Below, piece by piece: positions 7,804 to 16,503 of a stretch of 64,000 nucleotides of DNA. The position numbers and the translations under genes are program-made. The stretch lies in assembly GCF_963665245.1 (NCBI RefSeq), contig NZ_OY762268.1, positions 248,001 through 312,000 of the forward strand, written 5' to 3'. The stretch's first letter is position 1. Every line of letters begins with the position of its first letter. Origin of the DNA: an uncultured Paludibaculum sp. Lineage in GTDB: Bacteria; Acidobacteriota; Terriglobia; Bryobacterales; Bryobacteraceae. The notes beneath the pieces were generated by a model. It was given only the letters and a program-made list of their open reading frames with translations. It had not been told where the DNA came from and ran no database searches.

Positions 7804-8967
7804 CTAATCGCCCAGGATCCGGCCGATGCCTCGCAGCGACGGGATGTTCTCAAACGCTGCTTTCAGGCCCGCAGTGATCGGGATCGCCAGGATCAGGCCG
7901 GCGCCGCCCCAGAGGAGGTACCAGAGCATCAGGGCCACCGTGACTACCAGGGGGTTCAGGTGCACTCGGGCTCCCACCAACTTGGGGTAGAGCAGGTTCA
8001 GGGCGATGAGATGGAACAACGCGGTTGTCGCTCCGATGATCAGGTAGGCGCTGAGGCCGGAGTAGACCGGTAGCGCTGCCACGAAGGGCGGGATGACCGC
8101 CAGGGGCATGCCGAGGTAGGGGATGAGGCTCAGGAAACCGCTCAGGGGACCCACCACCTGCCAATAGGGCAGCTTGACGAACCAGAAGAAGACCGCACTG
8201 GCCGCGGCCAGCACCACGCCTAACAGGAAGTTGCCAACAAGGTAGGCTCGGGCGACGTTGGCAATTCCGTCCCAGGCCCGCTGGATGTTCTCGCGTTTGC
8301 TGTCGGTCTGGATGATCTGCAATACACTCCGGCGGAAGTGGTCGCGCCAACTCAGTAGGAAGTAGACGAGGAATGGCACGAACGAGGCCATGAGGGCCGC
8401 ATCATAGAAGTCGCTGAGGTGCGAGTAGATCGCCGCCACGAGTTGGCTGTCGTCCTGCCGGATGCGCACTTCCTGAATGGGCGGCGGTTGATCGGGCTGC
8501 ACCGGTTGTGGGGCGCGGCGCTTCTTGCTGGTGGTCTTGGGCGGTTCGGGAAGCGGCGGCGTCTGGGCTTCGCGCAGACGCTTGGGCACCAGGAGTTCCT
8601 GGGCGGTTTTCTCCATGCCCTCCAATTGCTGCGCGGCCGAGTCGACCAGTTCCGTCACGCGTTTGCTGTAGGTGGGCAGGTCTTCCCAGAGGCCTACGAC
8701 CTGGGTCCACAGGCCAAGCCCCATGAGGTAGAGCATCCCCAGCATCACCGTGCAGGCCAGGAAGCTGGAGGCACCTCGTGGGATGCGGAAGCGGATGCCG
8801 AGATTCACCAGCGGCTCAAGCAGGAACGCGAGGAGGATGGCGGAGATCAGTGTGATGAAGAAGACGCGGCCCAGATACAACAGGACCATGACCAGCAAGA
8901 CAGTAGCCAGGACTACAGGGATCTGCAGGGATTGCTTGTTGTCGGTATGTGCGCTGGATTGAGCCAT
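7804..8967 (-). CDS. AI-2E family (PerM-like) permease
   Basis: The 387-residue inner-membrane protein has two N-terminal helices, a soluble insert with a proline/lysine-rich stretch (about residues 120-155, PPKTTSKKRRAPQP), and then five or six more helices. The C-terminal signatures of the AI-2E transporter/PerM family are visible: FLSLIPYLGMPLAVIPPFV and LNPLVVTVALMLWYLLWGGAGLILAIP. Members export quorum-sensing AI-2 in a few species but mostly have unknown cargo, and no luxS neighbour is seen. It is a single-gene unit ending against the hairpin cluster. Confidence 0.85.
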   Translation of the reverse strand: MAQSSAHTDNKQSLQIPVVLATVLLVMVLLYLGRVFFITLISAILLAFLLEPLVNLGIRFRIPRGASSFLACTVMLGMLYLMGLGLWTQVVGLWEDLPTYSKRVTELVDSAAQQLEGMEKTAQELLVPKRLREAQTPPLPEPPKTTSKKRRAPQPVQPDQPPPIQEVRIRQDDSQLVAAIYSHLSDFYDAALMASFVPFLVYFLLSWRDHFRRSVLQIIQTDSKRENIQRAWDGIANVARAYLVGNFLLGVVLAAASAVFFWFVKLPYWQVVGPLSGFLSLIPYLGMPLAVIPPFVAALPVYSGLSAYLIIGATTALFHLIALNLLYPKLVGARVHLNPLVVTVALMLWYLLWGGAGLILAIPITAGLKAAFENIPSLRGIGRILGD

Positions 8968-9080
8968 CTTCGGCGCCGCCCCAAGGATTGAACAGTGGAA
9001 GACCTAAGTGTATCGTGCCACGGTATACGGGGGCGAATGCGCCCGCATCTGACGGTAGAGCAATCGGCCGTGCAATGCGG

Positions 9081-9992
9081 TCAGGCGCCGGGTTGACTCT
9101 TCGTGCGTTTCTTCCAGCGATAGGCGGTCTTGGAGTTCTTCCAGAAGTAACTGGCGGCCACGTCAGGTCCCTTCTTCACGAAGTAATCGTGCACGATGCG
9201 GAAGACTTGCGGGTACTCAGCCCAATGGTCGCTGTTGGGCCAATCGCTGCCGTAGACAAGACGGTCCTGGCCGAACTGCTGCCAGAGTTCGTCGAGGCGG
9301 GATTTGTAGAAGGCCGGATCGGTGGGGACCTTGCCGTCGACCCGGCGCAGCACGCTGGAGACCTTGACGAAGACCTGGGGGCGTTGCATCAACTGCCGGA
9401 TCGCGGGTTCCGGTGGGTTGACCAGTTGTGGCAGGTGATCGACCATGACTCGCAGATCCGGGACGGCGTCGGTGAGTTTGACGACATCGGCAAGCAGAGA
9501 GGCTGTTGGGTTTGCGGTATCGAGGATGAGGCCAGCGCGGGCCAGGCGGCGCAGACCGTCGACGAAGGCTGGCTTGGCGAGGGAGGCGCCCAGGTCTCGG
9601 GACCAGAGATTGCCGTAGCGGATGCCGAGGAAGAGGGGATTCTTGAGGAACTGATCGAGTTGGCGGGGGAATTCGGCCGCGGCGGGTTCAAGGTTGCCGA
9701 TCATGCCGACGAAGAGGGGCTCGTCGCGGATGGTGTCGAGGACCCACTGGTTGTCATCAAACCACGGACTGGCCTCGATCTCGATGGCGCCCTCGATTCC
9801 GAAGGGGCGGGCGATGGAGCGGTAGCGCGCCGGAAGGGCCGGCTGGTAGAGGGCGGTGTCGGTCTTGGGGGGCCAGGGCACGCCCTGAGGCCGGCGCGTG
9901 TCGAATAGGTGGACGTGGGTATCGATGATGGGGAGCGACGCGGGTAACGTTTGCATCAGGGCGGCGGAGCCGAGAAACTGCCGGCGGTTCAT
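9081..9992 (-). CDS. Exported amidohydrolase-family (TIM-barrel) hydrolase
   Basis: This is a 303-residue protein with a Tat-like leader (MNRRQFLGSAAL) followed by the amidohydrolase_2 metal motif LPIIDTHVHLFD (His-x-His). Later signatures are VMVDHLPQL and the C-terminal LVYGSDWPNSD (metal-binding Asp), as in the COG3618 lactonase/decarboxylase-like group. These enzymes hydrolyse lactones such as those of sugar acids or decarboxylate aromatic acids; the substrate is unknown here. The start has no Shine-Dalgarno, but TACAAT lies 6 nt upstream (plus-strand 9999-10004), suggesting a leaderless message. Confidence 0.82.
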   Translation of the reverse strand: MNRRQFLGSAALMQTLPASLPIIDTHVHLFDTRRPQGVPWPPKTDTALYQPALPARYRSIARPFGIEGAIEIEASPWFDDNQWVLDTIRDEPLFVGMIGNLEPAAAEFPRQLDQFLKNPLFLGIRYGNLWSRDLGASLAKPAFVDGLRRLARAGLILDTANPTASLLADVVKLTDAVPDLRVMVDHLPQLVNPPEPAIRQLMQRPQVFVKVSSVLRRVDGKVPTDPAFYKSRLDELWQQFGQDRLVYGSDWPNSDHWAEYPQVFRIVHDYFVKKGPDVAASYFWKNSKTAYRWKKRTKSQPGA

Positions 9993-10206
9993 CGCCGCAT
10001 TGTATCGCGTGGCGGCCTAACGGGACTGATTGCGGCTCACCAAGCGCGCTCTACCAATTTGGTGCAGTGGAATGGTCGCCACCCGGCGCCCCCCCGATCA
10101 GTTGGTCATCACTTGGAACCACCGAACAGACTGCGGTTCGCTGCGTCCTCTGCCAGACTGACCGGAATCAGAACGGAACCTAAGGGATTTCGATACTGGT
10201 CCCATC

Positions 10207-10235
10207 TTGCATCGGTTACCAATATCGGTTACCAT
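10207..10235 (+). promoter_or_regulatory. Promoter with 11-bp direct repeat, probable PadR autoregulatory operator
   Basis: TTGCAT (10207-10212) and TACCAT (10230-10235) are spaced by 17 bp, and TACCAT ends 7 nt before the ATG at 10243 with no Shine-Dalgarno between. The 11-mer ATCGGTTACCA occurs twice, at 10211-10221 and 10224-10234, a 13-bp period that covers both promoter elements. PadR proteins usually repress their own operon, so this repeat is the likely operator. Confidence 0.5.
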
Positions 10236-10242
10236 AAATACT

Positions 10243-10572
10243 ATGAGCAAACCGGCTGATCTAGTTCAGGGAACACTGGATCTCTTGATTCTCAAGATTC
10301 TTGCGCTTCAACCGATGCACGGATGGGCCATCGGCGAGCGCATGAAGCAAATGTCGAACGCTGTTCTGCATGTTGGCCCCGGATCCCTTTATCCGGCGCT
10401 CCACAAGCTGGAACTGGCGGGATGGATCCAGTCCGAATGGTCCGTCAACGACGGGGGACGGCGAGTCAAGTTCTATTCAATCACCGAGGAGGGATCTTCC
10501 CGTCTCGCCCAGGAAGCAGCGGATTGGAAGCGACTGTCGGGTGCAATCTCTTCCATCGTGTTCGAGTCCTGA
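10243..10572 (+). CDS. PadR family transcriptional regulator
   Basis: A 109-residue winged-helix protein: LVQGTLDLLILKILALQPMHGWAI, GPGSLYPALHKLELAGWIQSEW and RRVKFYSITEEG are the PadR DNA-binding core, followed by a short C-terminal dimerisation helix. The start MSKPADLVQG is chosen over an in-frame ATG at 10207 because the family begins here and the candidate promoter lies between. It is followed after 11 bp by an FtsX/MacB-like permease, the standard acidobacterial PadR-ADOP pair, in which PadR presumably represses the permease. Confidence 0.92.
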   Translation: MSKPADLVQGTLDLLILKILALQPMHGWAIGERMKQMSNAVLHVGPGSLYPALHKLELAGWIQSEWSVNDGGRRVKFYSITEEGSSRLAQEAADWKRLSGAISSIVFES

Positions 10573-10583
10573 TAGGAGGAGGC

Positions 10584-13232
10584 ATGCGTTTTCGACGAGT
10601 TCTCCGGTCGAGGATGGCCGCAATACTGCGCCGGTCCCGGATGGAGTCCGATCTGGACGATGAGATCGAGGACTATTTGGCCCATCAGACGGAGCGCTTT
10701 ATCGCGCAGGGCATGACTCCGAAAGCGGCCCGTGAGGCTGCGCTAAGGGCCTCCGGAAATCTGACAATTGTGCGTGAAGACACCCGTGCCACGTGGACTT
10801 GGACCTGGCTCGAAGCGTTGCAGCGGGACGTTCGCATCGGTGTTCGAATGCTTGGGCGAAACCGCGGTTTCTCTCTCATCGCCATTGCCGTGATGGCGCT
10901 CTGCATCGGAGGGGCAACCTCGTTCTTCACTGTGGTGCGTTCGGTTCTCCTGCGGTCGCTGCCCTTCCACCAGCCGGACGAACTCGTCATGGTCTATGAA
11001 CGCTATCGCCTGTCGGAGGCGCCGGAGTACAACGCGGTCTCTCCAGGCGATTTCTACGATTGGCGGGCCCAGACGAACGGATTTCAGGACATGGCCGCCT
11101 GGCAGTGGTGGAGCTTCAATCTCAGCGGCAAAGGAGCGGAACTGCCGGAGACGGTCCGGGCGGCAGCCGCGACCTGGAACCTGTTTCCGTTGCTGGGTGT
11201 TCAACCTTCGGCCGGACGGGCCTTTACGGAGTCGGAGGATCGCGCGGGCAGCACAGTGGCGATGCTCACATGGGGGCTCTTTCAGCGCCGCTTTGGCGGC
11301 GATCCAGGCATCGTCGGACGCGTGATCCGTCTGAACGGCACACCGTTCACGGTGGTCGGGATTCTTCCCGAGTCCTTCTCGTATCCCGATGACAGGATTC
11401 AGGTTTGGGTTCCTTACCAATCCGTGACGCCACCTGAGTTCCTCCATCACCACGCCTACCATCAGAGCTATGTTATCGGGCGCATCAGGCCGGGCGTCAG
11501 TCTGGCGTCCGCGGTCGGGCAGGTGGCCGCCGTGCAGTACCATCTGCATTCGCAGTTTCCCGATCAGGCGGTTTGCGAGGGGGTATTGACCAGATCGCTG
11601 GTGGACGATCTGGCACAGCCAGTCAAGAGACCACTGATGATCCTGATGGGCGCCGCCATGTGCCTGCTATTCATAGGCTGCCTGAATGTGGCCAACCTGT
11701 TGCTCGCGCGAGGAACCGCGCGTCAAAAGGAGATCGCCGTCCGGGTAGCGTTGGGGGCCCGGCGGCTCGCCCTGATTCGTGAGCAGATGACCGAGTGCTT
11801 CCTGATTTGCCTGATCGGCGGCCCCGCCGGAGTGCTGCTTTCCATGATCGCAACCTCTATTCTGACGCGAGCCTGGCAGGATCTGCCGAACCCCGATTCG
11901 GTGCGGCTCGATGGCATGGTCTTGGCGTTCGCCCTTGTCCTGGTCTTCGCGACTACGCTTCTGGCGGGGTTGTTGCCGGCGGTTTCGTCTACGGCCGCGG
12001 GACTGCAAGGCGCGATGCAAGCCACTTCGCGCTCTGTCCGGGGCAGCCGGTCCCATACGTCGGTCAGACAGACCCTGCTTGTCGGGGAGATCGCGGTGAC
12101 GGTGATTCTGTTGGTGGCCGGCGGATTGTTGCTGAAGAGCTTTGCGCGCCTACGGGCGGCCGATCTCGGTTGCGACACCGACGGCGTGCTCACCCTCGCC
12201 TACCATCTTCCAATCGCAGTCTACGACACGCCGGAAAAGGTGTTAGCCATCCACGAGGCGATCCTCGATCGGGTGAGCGCCCTCCCCGGCGTGGTCTCCG
12301 CCGGCATGGGCGGGACTCTACCCGGTGGTGGTGACGGAGAGGACGACATCTTCACGATCCCGGAGCATCCCGAGTTGGCCGCCCGTGGCCAACATGCGGA
12401 TGCGCGGATACGCAGGGCCGATCCCGGCTACTTCTCCACTCTGCGGATTCCCCTGGTGAGCGGCCGGCCGTTTTCCCGGCGCGACGTTCTGGAGCAGGCC
12501 GCCAAGGTCATCATCAGCCGCCAGTTGGCCAGGGAGTACTTCCCCAATGAAGACCCTCTCGGTAAGCACATCCAGATCCCCCTCTGGAACGACACTCGAT
12601 ATGAGGTCGTCGGAGTCGTGGGCGACACCCTTCATCGTGTGAACCAGCCAAGCCAGGCGACGATCTACTTTCCGGCACTCTCCGGCCGGCTCACCGATGC
12701 CGTGTTGGTGCTGCGGACCGCGCACTCTCCGCTGTCGTTCGCGCTGCCCGTGCAGAAGCAGGTGGCCGCGCTGGATCCGGGATTGCCGGTCTCCGAAGTC
12801 CTCACGCTGCGGCAGGTCGTGGGACGGTCGCTCGGCAACGCCAGCTTCACCGCCGCCATCGTCCTGTTCTTCGCGGCCATCTCGTTGGTCTTGGCGTCTG
12901 TGGGGCTGTATGGTGTCCTCTCGTATCTGATGACTCAGCGCACCACGGAGCTCGGTATCCGAATCGCCCTCGGCGCTCAAAGCGGGCAGGTGTTGCGGTT
13001 GATGCTCTTCGATGGAGTCCGCCCGGCGCTGGTAGGACTTGGATTGGGCTTGCTGGCGAGCATCGCGGCGACACGCCTGGTTCAGTCCATGTTATTCGGG
13101 ACGAAGGCTCTGGACCCGGTGGTCGTCGTAGTGACAGCGGGCGTCCTGACGATTGTGGCGACCGTGGCTTGCATCGTGCCATCGTGGCGGGCGTCGCGAA
13201 TTGATCCGGTGCGGGCGCTCCGCGCCGAGTAA
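10584..13232 (+). CDS. ADOP-type (duplicated orphan) ABC permease, FtsX/MacB family
   Basis: This is an 882-residue protein with a strong Shine-Dalgarno (AGGAGGAG upstream of 10584). It has a cytoplasmic N-terminal segment typical of these proteins (ESDLDDEIEDYLAHQTERFIAQGMTPKAAREAA). A first helix (FSLIAIAVMALCIGGATSFF) is followed by a MacB_PCD periplasmic domain, an FtsX unit of three helices (about residues 350-500), a second periplasmic domain, and a second FtsX unit at the C-terminus (LASVGLYGVLSYLMTQRTTELGIRIALGA). It ends with PSWRASRIDPVRALRAE, the family signature. No ATPase gene is adjacent, hence orphan. Cargo is unknown; relatives act in efflux or cell-envelope stress. Confidence 0.9.
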   Translation: MRFRRVLRSRMAAILRRSRMESDLDDEIEDYLAHQTERFIAQGMTPKAAREAALRASGNLTIVREDTRATWTWTWLEALQRDVRIGVRMLGRNRGFSLIAIAVMALCIGGATSFFTVVRSVLLRSLPFHQPDELVMVYERYRLSEAPEYNAVSPGDFYDWRAQTNGFQDMAAWQWWSFNLSGKGAELPETVRAAAATWNLFPLLGVQPSAGRAFTESEDRAGSTVAMLTWGLFQRRFGGDPGIVGRVIRLNGTPFTVVGILPESFSYPDDRIQVWVPYQSVTPPEFLHHHAYHQSYVIGRIRPGVSLASAVGQVAAVQYHLHSQFPDQAVCEGVLTRSLVDDLAQPVKRPLMILMGAAMCLLFIGCLNVANLLLARGTARQKEIAVRVALGARRLALIREQMTECFLICLIGGPAGVLLSMIATSILTRAWQDLPNPDSVRLDGMVLAFALVLVFATTLLAGLLPAVSSTAAGLQGAMQATSRSVRGSRSHTSVRQTLLVGEIAVTVILLVAGGLLLKSFARLRAADLGCDTDGVLTLAYHLPIAVYDTPEKVLAIHEAILDRVSALPGVVSAGMGGTLPGGGDGEDDIFTIPEHPELAARGQHADARIRRADPGYFSTLRIPLVSGRPFSRRDVLEQAAKVIISRQLAREYFPNEDPLGKHIQIPLWNDTRYEVVGVVGDTLHRVNQPSQATIYFPALSGRLTDAVLVLRTAHSPLSFALPVQKQVAALDPGLPVSEVLTLRQVVGRSLGNASFTAAIVLFFAAISLVLASVGLYGVLSYLMTQRTTELGIRIALGAQSGQVLRLMLFDGVRPALVGLGLGLLASIAATRLVQSMLFGTKALDPVVVVVTAGVLTIVATVACIVPSWRASRIDPVRALRAE

Positions 13233-13257
13233 CCGCGACGTATCGCAATAGAGCGGG

Positions 13258-13896
13258 TTAGCGCTTGACGATAACTTCCTGCAGGTTTTCGCGGGTGAGA
13301 AAGAACTTCACCGAGGAGAAGCGATGGAAGAATCGCTCGATGGAGCGCGTGGTGTAGAGCTCGATGGTGCGGGGCGATTCACTGGGCACGAACTGGAGGT
13401 GCTTGGCGTCGATGATGCGGCAGGAGTGCGGCTTGGCGGCCGGCCCGCCGGATTCAGGGTGGAAGAAGGCGAGCAGGAATGAGTCCGGCGCGAGGATTCG
13501 GTAAAGGCGGTCGAGGACGGCCTGGGCGACCGGGTTCGGCAGAAACTGGAGGACGTCCCAGACCAGGGCGCCGTCTGAGGACTGGTCTGGGAAATCAAAG
13601 GTCTGGTCGATGAACTGGGCGATGCGATGGGTATCGAAGTGCTTGTTGGTGAACTCTTCCTTGCTGAAGAACATGTCGCACCCCTTGACGATGTCTTCCG
13701 CGTAAAGGCGATGGCCCAGGCCAGTCACGAAGTCGAGATTGGCCTGGTTCAACCCGCCGAGGTCGAGGATCTGGAGCCCCTCCTGAGAACGAAGGAACGT
13801 GGTGAGGCTTTCCAGGGCGTAGGAACGCCGCGCTCCGGCGGGCACGCTGGATGAAGAGGAAGTAGTGGAGGATGGCGGCTGAGGGCGCCAGTTCAT
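13258..13896 (-). CDS. SAM-dependent methyltransferase-like protein
   Basis: The 212-residue protein has a class I methyltransferase core: LQILDLGGLNQANLDFV (motif I, slightly divergent G-x-G), DGALVWDVLQFLPNP (motif IV region) and LYRILAPDSFLLAFFHP (post-motif strand). The N-terminus is serine-rich and probably disordered. Its ATG overlaps the TGA of the upstream bactofilin gene (ATGA at 13893-13896), so the two are translationally coupled, hinting at a shared role in the cell envelope or cytoskeleton. The substrate is not identifiable. Confidence 0.72.
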   Translation of the reverse strand: MNWRPQPPSSTTSSSSSVPAGARRSYALESLTTFLRSQEGLQILDLGGLNQANLDFVTGLGHRLYAEDIVKGCDMFFSKEEFTNKHFDTHRIAQFIDQTFDFPDQSSDGALVWDVLQFLPNPVAQAVLDRLYRILAPDSFLLAFFHPESGGPAAKPHSCRIIDAKHLQFVPSESPRTIELYTTRSIERFFHRFSSVKFFLTRENLQEVIVKR

Positions 13897-14441
13897 CCGC
13901 GCTTGATCTCCGGTTTGCTATCGGGCAGGGATGCCTGCGCATCGACGATGGGCGGCGCCGGCTGTTGGGGTTTGGCGGCGGGCTTGGGCGTGTCGACGCG
14001 GATGGTTTCGACATTGCCCTTGAAGTAGGCTTCGTCCTCGATCACAGGCCGCTGAGCCTTGAGATCGCCGATGACGCGCGCGCCCTTCTTGATCTCCACC
14101 CGTTCGGTGGCTTCCATGTTGCCCTGCACGGTGCCGACGACGACAATCTCGCGAGCGCGGATGCCGCCCTGAACGTGGCCGGTGGCGCCCACGGTGAGCC
14201 GGTTCTCCGGCAGGTCGACGTTGCCTTCCAGGCGGCCGTCGATGACGAGGTCTTCCTTGCCCTGGATGTGGCCGTTGATTACCAGGCTCTTGCCGATGGA
14301 CGCGGTCACGCGGGCCGAACCATATTCGGTCTGGCGGGTTGGGTAAGCGCTCACGGGGATTGCCTCTCTGCCTTGCTCCGATGGCGCCGGCGACGAAGGC
14401 CGGTACTGGATGTCTTCTTCCTTCTTATTTCGGTTCCACAT
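13893..14441 (-). CDS. Bactofilin (polymer-forming cytoskeletal protein)
   Basis: The 182-residue protein has a disordered N-terminus (MWNRNKKEEDIQYRPSSP), a central right-handed beta-helix of short hydrophobic rungs (IGKSLVINGHIQGKEDLVIDG, NVDLPENRLTVG, ARVIGDLKAQRPVIEDEAYF) and a proline-rich disordered tail. This is the DUF583/bactofilin layout. Bactofilins self-assemble into filaments without nucleotide and place envelope enzymes. The start at 14441 is preferred over 14498 because a purine-rich AGGAG lies upstream and the family begins close to here. It is coupled to the downstream methyltransferase gene. Confidence 0.9.
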   Translation of the reverse strand: MWNRNKKEEDIQYRPSSPAPSEQGREAIPVSAYPTRQTEYGSARVTASIGKSLVINGHIQGKEDLVIDGRLEGNVDLPENRLTVGATGHVQGGIRAREIVVVGTVQGNMEATERVEIKKGARVIGDLKAQRPVIEDEAYFKGNVETIRVDTPKPAAKPQQPAPPIVDAQASLPDSKPEIKRG

Positions 14442-14597
14442 GTTTAACAGTCTCCTGTGTCCCTGGACCCCCAAGGCAGCAGCCGCAAAGGGCGGCATAA
14501 ATTGCTAAGGCCTGCCGGATTGTTCCTATGGTAGAGGTCCAAAGGCGGTGAACGCAATGCCCCGCCGGGGGTGGAAGCATCCGGGACCGTGAATTGG

Positions 14598-14603
14598 CAT
14601 AAT
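14598..14603 (+). promoter_or_regulatory. Candidate -10 hexamer CATAAT before a GTG start
   Basis: CATAAT ends 6 nt before the GTG at 14610, and no Shine-Dalgarno intervenes. It is another member of the leaderless-like pattern seen at several genes in this window. Confidence 0.3.
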
Positions 14604-14609
14604 GGCAGC

Positions 14610-15215
14610 GTGCCAAAAGCGAAGGATCTGGAAGCTAGACTCGAACGGCTCGAACAGCAGTTGGGTGTCTATCAGCGCGTTAGCCGGCTGATGGTGCGCG
14701 AGTTGAGCCTGGCCGATACTCTACAAGCTATCGTTAAGCTGGTACACGACTTTACGAGTTGCGACTCCTGTCTTCTTTACCTGCTGGATCGCGAAGAGCT
14801 GGTGCTGTGCGCCACGTCGAACCCGCATCCGTCGCAGATCGGCACGGTGCGTCTGAAGATGAGCGAGGGGTTGACGGGCTGGGTGGCGCGGGAGCGGAAG
14901 CTGTTGGCCATCGGCATGGAAGCGTATAAGGACGCACGGTTTAAGGCGTTCTCCGAGCTCCCCGAGGATACCTACGAGTCGTTTCTTTCGTCGCCCGTGA
15001 TCGCGCGCAATCGGGTGGTGGGGGTCATCAATGTCCAGCACCGCACGCCGCACCGGCATTCCGGGGCTGAGATGGAACTGCTTACGACGATAGGGGAGCA
15101 GGTGGGGTGTTTGCTGGTGCTGGCGCGCATGCCGGCGACTGCCATAGACGATGCGAGTCACGTGGAACTGGTGCGCTCCCATGGGCATATCGCGAGACGG
15201 GGGGAAGATGAGTAA
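14610..15215 (+). CDS. GAF-domain protein
   Basis: A 201-residue cytoplasmic protein with an N-terminal coiled-coil (AKDLEARLERLEQQLGVYQ), then one GAF domain (about 30-175): LADTLQAIVKLVHDFTSCDSC, SEGLTGWVARERKL, SSPVIARNRVVGVINVQH. No output domain is attached, so it probably senses a small ligand or redox state and acts on a partner. The start is uncertain: GTG at 14610 gives MPKAKDLEARL, and another GTG at 14571 would add 13 residues. It overlaps the next gene by 8 bp, so they form an operon. Confidence 0.75.
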   Translation: MPKAKDLEARLERLEQQLGVYQRVSRLMVRELSLADTLQAIVKLVHDFTSCDSCLLYLLDREELVLCATSNPHPSQIGTVRLKMSEGLTGWVARERKLLAIGMEAYKDARFKAFSELPEDTYESFLSSPVIARNRVVGVINVQHRTPHRHSGAEMELLTTIGEQVGCLLVLARMPATAIDDASHVELVRSHGHIARRGEDE

Positions 15216-16488
15216 CGGCACAGCGAGCCGCAGGGCATTTCTGGCCGGCGCGTGCGGGTTGGGTGTAGCGGCCGGACAGCCTCCGGCACCGCAACCGGGG
15301 GCGCCCAAGCCGGAGCCGCCAAAGCCACAACAGAAGCTGACGCCGGACAAAGCGGCCGACTCGAAGTACGCGGCGCAGATCGTCGAGGTCCCCCAGGGAC
15401 CCATCGCGCGCGCTGACGCGGCCACGCAGCCCTACGGCGGGCTGACCTGGAAGATCCAATACCAGTTTGACGAGGATGAGACCGTGGCGGCTTTGAACGA
15501 CCTGCGGTTCGCCTCGAAGGATCGGGGCATCGCGGTGGGTGGCATGGTGCGGAAGGGCCACAACGAGAATTTCGCCCTGCTGACCCGGGACGGTGGCCTG
15601 CACTGGACGCAGGTCAAGATGAAGGATTTTCCTTACTCACTCAGCCTTCTGGATGAGTCGAGGTTCTTCTGCCTGTGCGAGGATTCGCTTTGGTATTCCG
15701 ACGAAGGTGGAGTGACCTGGCAGAAGCGCAAGCTACCCAAGCGGAAGAAGGGCTCGCGAATGGCGCGGGTCCATTTCCTGAATGACAAGCATGGGTACGT
15801 GTTCGGCGAGGGATTGTCGGTCTTCAAGACGCTGGACGGGGGCCTGACTTGGGAACCGCTGGCGGCGGCGGAGGCCCTGAAGCTGAAGCCGGAAAACACG
15901 GAATGGGCCTGGATGAACTGGGCCAGTCCGACGACGGGGCTGATTGTGGGTACGTCGGCCGCGCCGCCGCCAGAAGGCTCGCGCCTGCCAGATTGGATGA
16001 TGCCCGAGCGGGCGCTGCGCCGCCGGGTGATTCCGGGCTCGACGATGGTATTGGAAACGCGTGATGGCGGCGTGACCTGGAAGAGTTCGATGGTTTCCTC
16101 GTTCGGACACGTGGTGAGGATGCGTGGCACCAACGACGCGTTGACCATCTTCCACTACGGCGAAAGCATGGAGTTTTCCTCGGAAGTGTATCTGGTGCAG
16201 CTCCGCAATGGGTCGAACAAACCCTACTTCCGGCGCAAACATGAGTTCGCCTATGATGCGGTGCCGCTGGATAACGGCGGCGGTTTGGTGGCGGCGATCG
16301 AGAGACCGGGGCAGATGAGTACGAGCCCGGTCCCAGGGCGTCTGCGGATGTATCTGAATACGGGCAGCTCATGGAAAGAGATGAAGGTGGACTACCGCGC
16401 TTCCGGCGTCCGGGCAACACTTGCGCGGGTGGACGATCAGAACATCTGGGTGGCTACGGACGAGGGGGTGATTCTGAAGCTCTCCTAG
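15208..16488 (+). CDS. Exported Ycf48/BNR-type beta-propeller protein
   Basis: The 426-residue protein has a Tat-type leader (SRRAFLAGACGLGVAAG) and a proline-rich spacer (about 28-50). Repeated propeller strands follow with the Asp-box-like pattern DGGLHWTQV, DEGGVTWQKR, DGGLTWEPL and DGGVTWKSS. These Asp-box repeats are shared by sialidase-like propellers and the photosystem assembly factor Ycf48; no sialidase catalytic residues are evident. The ATG at 15208 has GGGGGAAG just before it and overlaps the GAF gene. It likely acts as an exported scaffold or assembly protein. Confidence 0.78.
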   Translation: MSNGTASRRAFLAGACGLGVAAGQPPAPQPGAPKPEPPKPQQKLTPDKAADSKYAAQIVEVPQGPIARADAATQPYGGLTWKIQYQFDEDETVAALNDLRFASKDRGIAVGGMVRKGHNENFALLTRDGGLHWTQVKMKDFPYSLSLLDESRFFCLCEDSLWYSDEGGVTWQKRKLPKRKKGSRMARVHFLNDKHGYVFGEGLSVFKTLDGGLTWEPLAAAEALKLKPENTEWAWMNWASPTTGLIVGTSAAPPPEGSRLPDWMMPERALRRRVIPGSTMVLETRDGGVTWKSSMVSSFGHVVRMRGTNDALTIFHYGESMEFSSEVYLVQLRNGSNKPYFRRKHEFAYDAVPLDNGGGLVAAIERPGQMSTSPVPGRLRMYLNTGSSWKEMKVDYRASGVRATLARVDDQNIWVATDEGVILKLS

Positions 16489-16503
16489 TGGTAGGCTTTC
16501 GGA

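Noticed and set aside
8419..9908. Plus-strand open frames opposite the AI-2E permease and amidohydrolase genes
   Set aside because: Both minus-strand genes have clear family motifs; the plus-strand translations have none.
10031..10066. Minus-strand tRNA-like D-arm and anticodon-arm sequence (TTGGTAGAGCGCGCTTGG)
   Set aside because: The D-stem is mismatched and no T-arm (GTTCGA) or acceptor stem pairs in the right place, so it is not an intact tRNA. It could be a decayed tRNA or chance.
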